Below, piece after piece: positions 54,430 to 63,341 of a stretch of DNA of 64,000 bases. Source of the DNA: Vigna angularis (taxonomy: Eukaryota; Streptophyta; Magnoliopsida; Fabales; Fabaceae). A model generated the notes under the pieces. That model was not told the origin of the DNA. It saw nothing but the letters and a program-made list of their open reading frames with translations, and did no database searches. The translations under genes and the position numbers were made by a program. The DNA is taken from NCBI RefSeq assembly GCF_016808095.1, contig NC_068980.1, positions 15,937,388 to 16,001,387 of the forward strand. Reading direction: 5' to 3'. The first letter of the stretch is position 1. Each line of letters starts with the position of its first letter.

Positions 54430-54840
54430 CATCCCCAAATCACTATCAATAGCCGCCGCCACCACCATCGTCGTCGGTGACTCCTTCAGTTCGAAGCGGC
54501 GGCGCCTGGAGCCAATCGCGGAAAAGAAGCCTCCGCTAGATGACTCGCGGTGGCTGTTCCAGCGGCTGTAGATCGACGAGGATGAGATCGAGCTCCTTCA
54601 AGGGTTCCTGGACTACACCTCTTAGAGAGGATCCTCTCACCACTTTCAACATCCATCACGCGAGAACGAGAGAGGAAGAGTTGGAGCGGCGGCCGGCGAG
54701 GGTCTCGGCGGTGAGCGGAGGCGCTTGCGACGTCTTGGGCCGCTACTCGCGGTGGCCGGCTTTTGCTGGAGGTGAGGCGTGGTGGCTGCTCTGGCCGAGA
54801 TGGACAACGGGGAACCTCGGGTCTCTGGGGAGTGTTTGAT
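54430..54840. other. GC-rich island in the solo LTR
   Basis: Much richer in GC and CpG than its surroundings, with overlapping open frames on both strands (for example 54486-54848 minus and 54540-54839 plus). No frame resembles a known protein to me. Confidence 0.5.
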
Positions 54841-54954
54841 CTGAGCATGATGAGGAATGAGGGAAGATGCTAAACCACTAGGGGATTCTAGGTTAAAAAC
54901 CACCCGGGTGGGCCAAGCCCAAAAATAAACGCACGGCCAGGAACCTTCAGCCTT

Positions 54955-55345
54955 TTTTGAACGTCCTTTCGTAATCTCTGCCCAACGAGCGCTCGTCAAC
55001 CAGCCTTTTACGAACGTACGTTTGTCATCTCTTCCATACGAACGCTCGTCCTTCAGCCTCTTACGAACGTACGTTCGTCATCTCTCCCCAATGAACGCTC
55101 GTCCTTCAGCCTTTTTCGAACGTCAGTTTGTAATCTCTCCCACGAGCGATCGAACGTACGTTCGTCATCTCTCCCCAACGAACGCTCGTCTTTCGGCCAC
55201 CTTCCACCACGTCCGTTCATCATCTCTCCAACGAGCGCTCGTCATCCGGCCTCTTTCCCAACGTCCGTTCGTCACCTCCCAACGAACGCTCGTTATGCTG
55301 AACCCTTTCCCAACGTCCGTTCGGCCACTTCCACGGACTGCACGG
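54955..55345 (+). repeat. GAACGCTCGTCC / ACGTACGTTCG cluster in the solo LTR
   Basis: At least fifteen AACG(C/T)TCG or ACGTCCGTTCG cores with CTCTCC spacers, loosely alternating in units of about 50-60 bp that include CCTTCAGCC. Confidence 0.8.
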
Positions 55346-55584
55346 TAGCTTGCGACGGACCGTTCGGCACCCCTTTCTCATTATTTGCTTTATTTTTTTA
55401 TTTACTTTATTTTATTTATTTTTATTTTTTATTTTTTTTATTTTTATTTTATCTTTTATTTATTTATTTTATTTTATTTTATTTTATCTATTTATTCTAG
55501 ATATCTACTTATCCTAAAATATATATTTAATAATACAATATTTATAGCTTAAATAAAAAAAATTTTTTACGAAAATATACGTCG

Positions 55585-55905
55585 TAAAGGATTCTAGCGC
55601 ATGTGTGATCGCACGCATCGTCCTTGTGCTGTGAACCTTTTCTCTTAGAAAAATACAAAAAAATACATTTTAAAGGTCAGGCACACGTGTGATCGCCCGC
55701 ATCGTCCTTGTGCTAAAACCTTTTCTTCCTTTTTTATAAAAATACAAAAAATATATTTTAAGGGTTCTAGCACATGTGTGATCGCACGCATCGTCCTTGT
55801 GCTAGAAAACCCCTTCTTTTCCTAAAAAATAAAAATTAAAATATACGTTTTAAAGGATTCTAGCGCATGTGTGATCGCACGCATCGTCTTGTGTTAGAAG
55901 CCCCT
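55585..55905 (+). repeat. Four tandem copies, about 88 bp, with CATGTGTGATCGCACGCATC core
   Basis: Copies start near 55587, 55671, 55762 and 55854. The core and the words CGTCCTTGTGCT are constant, and the A-rich linkers vary. A looser 2-copy repeat with GAACTACGTAACCC follows at 55975-56200. Confidence 0.88.
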
Positions 55906-56517
55906 TTTCTTTTTCTTACATAAAAATTACAAAAATACCAAAATACCCTTTTTCAAACAAACAACCGACCTTTGTCAGAACTACATGATCCTTGATTCTC
56001 CATCAAGAGTGGAGATACGTAAGAGCAAGGCTGGTCCTTGTCAGGTTCACTTCCCCAAAAATCCAAATTTATCCATAATCAATTTCTCAAACAATTCATC
56101 AAACAAAATTTTCAAGCAGTTTCCAAAAGAACTACGTAACCCTGATTTCTCATTTTGAATGAGAATATGTAGGAGCAAGGTCAATCCTTATCGGGCCCAA
56201 AAAAACTAAAAAATATGTTTTGTTTATTTAGAATTTTATTTTAGGGGATAGTTAAACATTTTGAAAACCACATCATATTCGTGCATTTAGTTAAAGGTAC
56301 TGCCTTCGGGCAAGCGTTGTAGGGTGCTAATACCTTCCCTACACGTAACCGACTCCCGAACCCAGAATCTGGTTTTCGTGGACCGTGCTTTATCGTTTTG
56401 TGGTTTTTCCGTAGTTTTCCAGAATAAATTATGGTGGCGACTCCAAAATCTCTTTTCAAAACCCGTTTCGTTTTTTTTGGATCGTCGTCCCGTCGCGATT
56501 CCGGTTGCGACACCTAG

Positions 56518-57148
56518 ACAACGCAACACTCGCCTCTTTCTTGCTGGTGGTCTCAAGATGGAAGAACGCCTTTTGCACTACCTTATTGTGTGGCTTTTGT
56601 GCCCTAAAGGATCAAATCATGCACAGTGCTCTGAAACTGATCTCATCGTTATGCATGCAATTACTCAGAGCATTCCACTCAACTGGCCTCACCTGATTCA
56701 AACAATCATGCTCAAAGCCAAAAGGTTAGATCTTACACCTCTTCCATGTCCTCTCCTTGTCTCCAAAATTTGTGAATACAAAGGAGTAGATATCACAAAT
56801 GAACATTATGAGCATGTCCTACCGGGTCATAAGATTGGAGATAATTCCCTGAGGCAGATGGGCTTTATCCAACAAGGACTCTCCTACATTCACCCTGAGG
56901 ATGCCATTGGTGAGCAAGCAAGTGCAGACGATGATGCAAATATCCCCATGCCTGACCCTACAAATGTTGCTGGCCCATCTCAAATCCATGAGGACTATAG
57001 TCTAGAGAGTCTCTCTAGACAAATTACTGAGATGGCTCGCCTTCAAAACACTCGTCATGAAGAAATATGTACTCATCTCAAAAATCTAGACAATAGGATT
57101 TCAGGATTAGAGCGCCACTTTAATAGTGACGAAAGTGATGAGTTCTAG
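56518..57148 (+). pseudogene. Envelope-like ORF of Sirevirus G, 3' part
   Basis: About 210 codons in frame with the 5' part. They contain LLHYLIVWLLCPKGSNHAQC (a hydrophobic stretch), ITQSIPLNWPHLIQTIMLKA, and a C-terminal coiled coil (LESLSRQITEMARLQ, LKNLDNRISGLERHF), ending in an acidic tail. No stops occur, so this ORF is disrupted only by the solo LTR. The open frame upstream of 56513 is LTR sequence. Confidence 0.8.
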
Positions 57149-57462
57149 ATTTTATTTCTTAGTTATCTTTATAATTGTATGCTTGTCTCTTTAAATTCAA
57201 TAAATTGTATGTTTTTCCTTAATATTTCTATGCATATCTGCTTTTATTAAGGGGGAGTATAATTCCTAATAAATTTAGGGGGAGAACTTCAACACAACTT
57301 TTTAATTATGATCAAAAAGGGGGAGAAAATGTTTAAAGCTTATTTGCTTATTTGTGTTTCTTCACTAATGCACTCTTTCTTCCATAAGTTGTGTTTTAAA
57401 TACAGATTATTCCAAAAGCTTTAAATCAAGGAGTTTTTGATCATCATCAAAAAGGGGGAGAT
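57149..57462 (+). other. Sirevirus 3' non-coding region with four polypurine tracts
   Basis: AAGGGGGAGT (57249), TTAGGGGGAGA (57276), AAAAAGGGGGAGA (57314) and AAAAAGGGGGAGAT (57449-57462). The last abuts the 3' LTR. Repeated tracts are known in Sireviruses. Confidence 0.85.
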
Positions 57463-58644
57463 TGTTAGCAAAATAATGCACATGAAGTTTTGATGATGTC
57501 CAAAATCAAGTCAAGAAGAAATCAAGATTCAAGATGTTATGAAGACTTGTATTGCTATGGAAAGCTTTTGTAATAATTGTAATTTAGTGTCTAGGACTTA
57601 GACATTTAGTGTTTTTGATTCCATGTAATTCCATACTATATAATCAAAAACCAGAGTCCAAAGTGCACTGTTTTAATCGATTAAAATGGGTATTAATCGA
57701 TTAAAACGAGGCTGACACTGAAAACCAAATTGCCTTTGGAATAATCGATTAAAGCTTGTTTTAATCGATTACATAATCGATTAATCCTGAGAATAATCGA
57801 TTAAATAGAGTCGTTGGAGGTTCCAGAGTTGAAGACTAGTCGTTGCACTGGAATAATCGATTAAAGCCTAAAATAATCGATTAGTTAATTGATTAAACCT
57901 GAGAATAATCGATTAACACTAGCCGTTGGGGGTTTCAGATTTGAAGAACTAGCCGTTGTACTTATTTTAATCGATTAATACTTAAGTTAATCGATTAAAA
58001 CAGTCAGATGGCTCATTTTCGAAGAATGGAAGAGCCTTTGGATGAGTCTATAAATAGACTCTCATTTCCTCTCAAGGTGATTAACTACAACTCTTCCCTT
58101 GTGCTCAAATACTCAGAAACTCTTGAGAATTGTGTGCTCTTGCTCAGCTAAGGAAACTCTGTCTGTAGAGTTGGTGAAATACTGCTACGGTGATAGAGGA
58201 ATAGCTGGTTCATCCTTGGTGTGTCTAAGGAAGTGTTCGGAAGAGGAAGTCATCCTTCGTGAAGTATTCGGAGGAAGTGTTTCATCCTTTGTGAAGATTC
58301 AAAGGAGGTGTTGTTTCATCTCTTGTGGCATCAAGAGAGGTGTTTTCTAAACTCTTACAAATTGTATCTGTGTGATTGTAGTTTGTAATTGTTTTGTGAT
58401 TAGTGAAGTGTTTATCTTGTTTTGAGATAAGCGACTGGACGTAGGATTGGTAAGATCCGAACCAGGATAAAATCATCTGTGCAAATTTCTCTCAACCTTA
58501 CTCTATTTTATTGTCTTTATTATTTGCTAAGTAAGTTTAATTGAGTAGAAATTTTTAAGGCACACATTTTTAATAAGAACCAATTCACCCCCCCCTCTTG
58601 GTTTGTTATTCCACGCTAACCATTCCGCTGCGGCCGCTCTGACA
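57463..58644 (+). repeat. 3' LTR of Sirevirus G
   Basis: 1182 bp, TGTTAGC to TCTGACA. It differs from the 5' LTR at a dozen or so positions by eye, mainly transitions. Confidence 0.93.
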
Positions 58645-59561
58645 GGGCGCTTGAGCGCCAGCGACATGGGTTGGACTTTGTTTTTGTTATGTTTTCGCTC
58701 TATTTAAAGGACCCAGACGTCCTTTCTTTTGTATCTTTGGCAGAGGGAGCGCAGTAGCACACTCTTTCAGTCTCTAGAGGCGGATTTGGATGCGGGAGCT
58801 TCCATCTTCTACCTTTAGGGTTTTTCTTTCTCATTCTTCTCCATTATTCATCTAGTTTCACCGTGTCTATGGTGAACTAAACACTATTTGTTGTTGGGGG
58901 ATGATGTATCCTTATGAACTCTCATGTATTTGAATTGATTCTTAATAATATATGTTTTTTCATTAATTGTTAGAGTAATTCATCTGTTACAACGCTTGCT
59001 TTGTTTAAGTCATTCAATACCATGATTTATCAATTGCATGAGTGTCGAGAGGTTCCTTACAATTCAGGTTCTTGTTGAATTACTCCCAAGAGTAATATTT
59101 CTTAGGGTTGAGGGTATGAGTCTTGGTCGTCTTAAAGCTCTTGATCTTCACATTTAATTACTAGGAATGCTAGGAATTGCATGAACTAGTGATTAACGAC
59201 AGGCTTATTTCATCGAGGGATCGGGTTTAAGTGATTTAGCGAGTGATGTTAACATTAATGCATAAATAAGAATTCTTACATACATGAGAGTGAACTTGGT
59301 GAAATCTAACCCCAACAACCTACTCATCTCATATTAAAAACAACATATGTTCATCATTGTGCTATTCTGCTATTGATCAAACTGCATTCATATTTAATTT
59401 TCTGTCTTTGCATATGAAACCAATGATCTCGTTTTCTTTAAGTCTTAATTAATCAAGTTATCACACGAGTGTCTAGTGTCGAGAGTCTCTTCGGACATGA
59501 TACTTGGTCTTACCATTTTATATTACTTGTGTGATTTGGTACACTTGCAGATCCATCAACA
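58645..59561 (+). repeat. Ty3 LTR fragment (tRNA-Asp family), plus orientation
   Basis: Shares the family body: TATTTAAAGG TATA-like box near 58699, CTAGTTTCACCGTG, TGTTGTTGGGGG, CTCATGTATT, and the end CACTTGCAGATCCATCAACA. The 5' part is missing. It starts at the GGCGCTTGAGCGCC palindrome (58646-58659) where the Sirevirus landed. No primer site follows, so it is a 3' or solo LTR remnant. Confidence 0.7.
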
Positions 59562-60922
59562 CTGACATCTTGATATTCTCATTTTTTTGAATGTTGTTTT
59601 GTTAAACTTCAAAACATATGAGAGCGTTTAGACATTTTAGTCGTATATACGATTTTGTCTTAACACATATTAATGGAATAAGAGCCCAAGGTTCAAGGAA
59701 AAAATACCAAGGTGGTTAATTGTATCATGGCCCAATTGGAGGAAGACTAAAAAATCTCTTGGTTGCTTTTTCTTTTATTTTAAGTTATTACTTTATTTAA
59801 ATAATGGTCCAATACTTTGTATGTTGGTTGACCAAATTATGTATTGGATTAATCTATTAATGGACTTTATTTTGTTTTTATTTTAAATTTTAATAAAGGC
59901 TCAATTGACCACTTAGTCATCAACCTTTGGAAAACTAAAAGGATGCAAAGTTGATTGTTATTTTGGTGACTTTTGGTTGCCACAAATTGTAGTTACCATC
60001 AATCATTAACTCTTTTGTAATTCTCATGGCGAAAAATTTTAAAAGCTTAACCGTTTTCATAAAAGAATAAGAGTGAAGCTTTTGTGCAAAATATTAGAGT
60101 TTCTTACTCTTTTATCTTTGTGAGAGTGATTCTCCTAAGTTCATGAGTGATTCAAGAACCCTTGGTTGTATCAAAGGACTTTCCATCCTTATGTGTTTCC
60201 TCCCTTAGAAAGAGTGATTATTTCCTTTCAATTTTCTTTGTCACTTTGTTTTTCTTTCTTCCTCTTCATTTACAGAAATTCAATTTTGTCCAGTTTATCT
60301 CATAGTCATAATTTATGTTTTACGTGTCCAAATTGAGTATTTATTGAGCCAAAATTGAACTTCGGAATGTGAGCTTTCGCCTCGTTTTGGAAACACCCCA
60401 ATCGGAGTTCTAGGCTCAAGATATTAACGTTTTGAAATTTTTGTTCCCCATTTTTACTAAGTTTTGAAATTTCCTTCAAAGTTCTAACCTTATATATACA
60501 CTAGTTGCTTTATCCTTGATTTTGAGTATGAGTTGTGAAAGAAATATGATGATTGTTGTGTTCTGGAAAATATATTGAGAAAACAAAAGTTCCCTCAATC
60601 AAAACAAAGCAAAAGAAGAAAAGAAAAGGGACAAAAGAACTAGAAAAAATTACCAAAAGAAAAAGGACACAACAACAACTTGTAAACTCATTTTGGACTT
60701 GAATTTTAGTATAGTTTGCATTTTCAAGCAAGTATTTTTAACTTGGCTAAGTTGTTTGGTCTTGTATTCTTAGTTTTATTTTGATTTTATTCATCTATTC
60801 TAGCACATTTCCCTAGGGATTCCTTTTTAGTACTTACCTAATTGATAGCCTTAATTTTTTGCTTGTCATTCTTGGCTTTCTTTGAACTATTGTCTCATCT
60901 TACTCCATTTGAGTTTACCTGT
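59562..60922. other. Unassigned 1.36 kb, AT-rich
   Basis: No convincing open frame. Phrases such as AGCCCAAGGTTCAAGG and GTTTTGGAAACACCCCAATC look like parts of another, unrecognised retrotransposon LTR or leader. I cannot support more. Confidence 0.4.
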
Positions 60923-62383
60923 TGATAATGGTTGAAAAACCGTTATTTTTATACTTAAAATTGATACCAAAAGCAACCTTTAAGACTTAGAAACTAGCTT
61001 GAACTCATATTTTTGCTTTAGTTTTGTGAATAAGAGATTTAAAGGTGAATTTAATGGTTTTTTGCAAGATTCCCTTGATTTTGTAGGCTAATTTAATGAT
61101 TTGAAAGAAAAATTGAAGTACCGAATGATTGGAATGCTTAAAAGTCAACCAGAAACCAGAAAAGTCAAAAGTCAACAAGAAAAGTCAACTAGTCAACCAA
61201 AAAAGTCAACAGTCAACCAGAATGTTGAAAAGTCAATTTGAATGCAGAAAAAGTGCGACCGAGTGACGTTGAGCGGTAATTTGGCGCTGAGCGGCAGTTT
61301 TCAAGTGCCGAAATCAACACTGAGGGGCAAAAAAGCAGCTGGGGGGCAAAATGGATCATGCGCTAGTACCGCTCAACGGTAAAATACCGCTGAGCGCCAT
61401 TCTAAATGGGCTTGGACCGGTTTTCTATTACTTTTATGGGCTTGGGCCTAATTTTCTATATTTTTTTAGAATAGTATATAAGCTTTAGGACGTCTTAGGG
61501 TTTGTATCTTTGGTTGGAGAAGACGCAAAACACACTTTTCACCCCTTGGGGGTAGAATTGAAGATGGTGACGGCTCTCCTCTTCTCTTTCTAGGGTTTTT
61601 CTATCTCTTCCATTCTTTCATTATTGTTCATCTAGTTTCATCATTAATATAGTGAATTAAATTCTCCTTGTTGTTGGGGAATCAATGTAATCTTTTGAAG
61701 CTCTCATATATGGAATTTTGTGTTTAAACATCATATTTATGATACATGCTTTCTTTCATCATTAGTTAGGGTTTTTCCTCTTTGCTCAAAGCATGCATTG
61801 TTTAACTCATTCGATGTCATGATTTTTGGTTTTGTTGATATGGACACATACGGTAAAATCTAGATCCGGGGAATTTCTCCCAAAAGTAATATCGCCTAGA
61901 CATAGGGATATGAGGGTTGGTTGCCTTTAAGCTTCTGTGCTTCAGAATTAATTATTAGGGATGCTAGGAATTGTATCAACTCGTAATTAATGATAGGCTT
62001 TCTTCGCAAGGTGATTTAGAGAGTGGCATTAACATTGATGAAAAGAATGATGAATTCCAAAAATATATGAGAGTAGATAAGATGAAATTGATTTCCCCAA
62101 CAACATACTCATCCATATAATTCATTCCGTGTTTGTGTTCCTCTTTTCCATTGATCAAACTCATGCATACATGTTTACTTATTATCTTTTGCATTTGAAA
62201 CCACAAGAATTTGTTCACAAGTCTTAAATAATCAACAAATCATATAACTAACTAGGCCGTGAGTCCTTTGGGAGAATGATAGTTGGTCTTACCGAGTTTA
62301 TTACTTGATACGATTCGGTCACACTTGCCGAGGGTTAAACAAGTTTTTGGCGCCGTTTTTCGGTGTTCATAAATTTGTCATCA
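60923..62383 (+). repeat. 5' LTR of element M
   Basis: 1461 bp, TGATAATGG to GTCATCA. It has a terminal hairpin with GAAA loop (60925-60946), CGCTGAGCG-type boxes at 61265-61400, and a TATA box AGTATATAAGC (61472-61482). The last 42 nt (62342-62383) contain a fossil primer word TTTTTGGCGCCGTTTTTCGG. The left flank is CCTGT. Confidence 0.88.
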
Positions 62384-62406
62384 AGTTTTTGGTGCCGTTG
62401 TAGGGG
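62384..62406 (+). other. Primer-binding site of element M (tRNA-Asp)
   Basis: AGTTTTTGGTGCCGTTG then TAGGGG. It begins at the extended LTR end and is the 3' end of the tRNA-Asp complement that continues to 62464. Confidence 0.85.
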
Positions 62407-62464
62407 ATCGAACCCGGGTCATCCGTGTGACAGGCGGAAATACTTACCATTATACTACAACGAC
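62390..62464 (-). tRNA. tRNA-Asp(GTC)-like sequence, probably a reverse-transcribed primer (pseudo-tRNA)
   Basis: On the minus strand 75 nt read as a complete tRNA including 3' CCA. The acceptor stem GTCGTTG/CAACGGC pairs. The D-arm carries the A-box-like TAGTATAATGG. The anticodon loop CTGTCAC has anticodon GTC. The T-arm has a perfect B-box GGTTCGATCCC. The T-stem has two mismatched pairs (CC against TA) and the anticodon stem one, and no pol III terminator follows. The encoded CCA and exact alignment with the primer site argue for copying of the primer and not for a normal tRNA gene. Confidence 0.75.
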
Positions 62465-62484
62465 CCGGGTTCGGTCCCCAGCAA
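62462..62484 (+). repeat. Partial sense copy of the tRNA-Asp T-arm
   Basis: GACCCGGGTTCGGTCCCCAG then CAA matches the T-arm and 3' acceptor side of tRNA-Asp in sense, overlapping the 5' end of the antisense copy by GAC. It forms an inverted repeat with 62404-62420. Confidence 0.65.
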
Positions 62485-63030
62485 TTCATACACGCAACTG
62501 AATCCACTCAAAAGAGCACTGAAACTGCTATTAAGAACTTGGAGATGCAAATGGGTCAAATTACTAAGCTGTTGGAAGAAAGGCCTGACAAGAATTTTGG
62601 GGTTAATACTGAGGTTAACCCCAGGGAAGAGTGTAAAGTGCTAGTGAGTGTAATTGTTGAAAAAGATGAGTTGGAAAAAGAAGAGAGAAAAGAGAGAGAA
62701 GAGAAAGAAGAAGAGAAAATTTGTTTGAAGATTGAGAAAGTGAGTGGAAAAAGAAAAGAAAAAAAGAGAGTAAGAGAAAAGAAAGAGAGGAATAAGAAAG
62801 TGAGAGAAAAGAGAAAGAGGACGAGAGGAAGAGAGAGAGAATCATATGAAAAACCCTTTCGTCATCCAAAGAAGTATCATAGGAAGGAAAAGAAATTTAA
62901 GTGCTTCATGGAAATCTTCAAGAAATTGGAGATTAAAGTTCCTATGATTGAGACATTGCAACAGGTTCCTGGTTTGATCAAATTTCTGAAGAAGTTCAGT
63001 AGAAAGAAGAAGAAAAAGAAGATGGAACTT
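62484..63030 (+). pseudogene. gag fragment of element M
   Basis: Begins in mid-gag (TESTQKSTETAIKN, MGQITKLLEERPDKNFG, NTEVNPREECKV) and continues through a Lys/Arg/Glu-rich tract (about 62670-62850) and FMEIFKKLEIKVPMIETLQQ. It then jumps to the very end of the polyprotein (EDGT and stop near 63030), deleting the protease. It has no own start codon of the family type. Confidence 0.8.
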
Positions 63031-63040
63031 GAGCTTTATT

Positions 63041-63088
63041 GGGTTAAGCTAGTGACGTTAAAAGAGCGCTTGCTGGGAGGCAACCCAG
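63041..63088 (+). other. Conserved post-gag module, element M
   Basis: GGGTTAAGCTAGTGACG, AAAAGAGCGCTTG, hairpin CTGGGAGGCAACCCAG (63073-63088). Confidence 0.88.
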
Positions 63089-63176
63089 TGATTTAAGAAC
63101 TTTTAATTTTGGTTTGGTGATGTAATTTTGAATTATTGGGTATTTTTGTTTTTGTTATAAGTTTGTTACAGGGTTT

Positions 63177-63286
63177 ACATCTACTGATGGATGTTAGGCG
63201 GAAGAGTATCTACTGAAGGATACTATGTTTGTATACACCTACTGATGGGTGTTGGTAAGAAAGATTTGCATCTACTGAAGGATGCA
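63177..63286 (+). other. TACTGATG hairpin array, element M (four hairpins)
   Basis: ACATC/GATGT (63177-63194), AGTATC/GATACT (63205-63224), ACACC/GGTGT (63235-63252) and TGCATC/GATGCA (63267-63286). All stems are perfect and all loops are TACTGATG or TACTGAAG. Confidence 0.88.
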
Positions 63287-63315
63287 GATGACAGCAGAGA
63301 CTGATGAGGAGTTGA

Positions 63316-63341
63316 GATAGCATTTACTGATGGATGCTATC
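63316..63341 (+). other. TACTGATG-loop hairpin after ORF2 stop, element M
   Basis: GATAGCATT, loop TACTGATG, GATGCTATC: eight Watson-Crick pairs and one T-G pair. It lies 8 nt after the tandem TGATGA stops of the ORF2 stub (63302-63307). The hairpin is kept although ORF2 is gone. Confidence 0.85.

Larger units (their letters stand above)
52746..56512 (+). mobile_element. Solo LTR (3767 bp) in the envelope-like ORF, TSD CCTAG
   Basis: TGTCAATACC to GGTTGCGACA, flanked by CCTAG at 52741-52745 and 56513-56517. Removing it plus one duplication restores the reading frame exactly. The length and the 3' end (CCTTCCCTACACGTAACC, GGTGGCGACTCC) suggest a large Ty3/gypsy LTR, possibly Tat/Ogre type. 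Lineage is a guess. It is a mosaic: T-rich, CA-rich (53600-54400), GC-rich (54430-54840), CGTTCG-rich (54955-55345), tandem repeats (55585-55905). Confidence 0.9.
45854..58644 (+). mobile_element. Sirevirus (Ty1/copia) element G, near-complete
   Basis: LTRs 45854-47036 and 57463-58644 are almost identical. The primer site ATTGGTATCAGAGC for initiator tRNA-Met is at 47037-47050 and the polypurine tract AAAGGGGGAGAT at 57451-57462. Gene order is gag, protease-integrase-RT-RNase H, then an envelope-like ORF as in SIRE1-type elements. Flanks GGGCA (45849-45853) and GGGCG (58645-58649) are a target duplication with one change. A 3767-bp solo LTR sits in the third ORF. In-frame stops make gag-pol defective. 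Confidence 0.93.

Noticed and set aside
54486..54848. GC-rich overlapping ORFs as host gene
   Set aside because: Open frames on both strands follow from high GC content; no recognisable domain and inside an LTR.
56324..56517. N-terminal extension of the 56324-57148 ORF
   Set aside because: It is the 3' end of the solo LTR read in frame, not part of the envelope-like protein.
62390..62464. Functional tRNA-Asp gene
   Set aside because: Encoded CCA, mismatched T-stem and anticodon stem, no pol III terminator, and perfect register with the primer site make a copied primer the better explanation.
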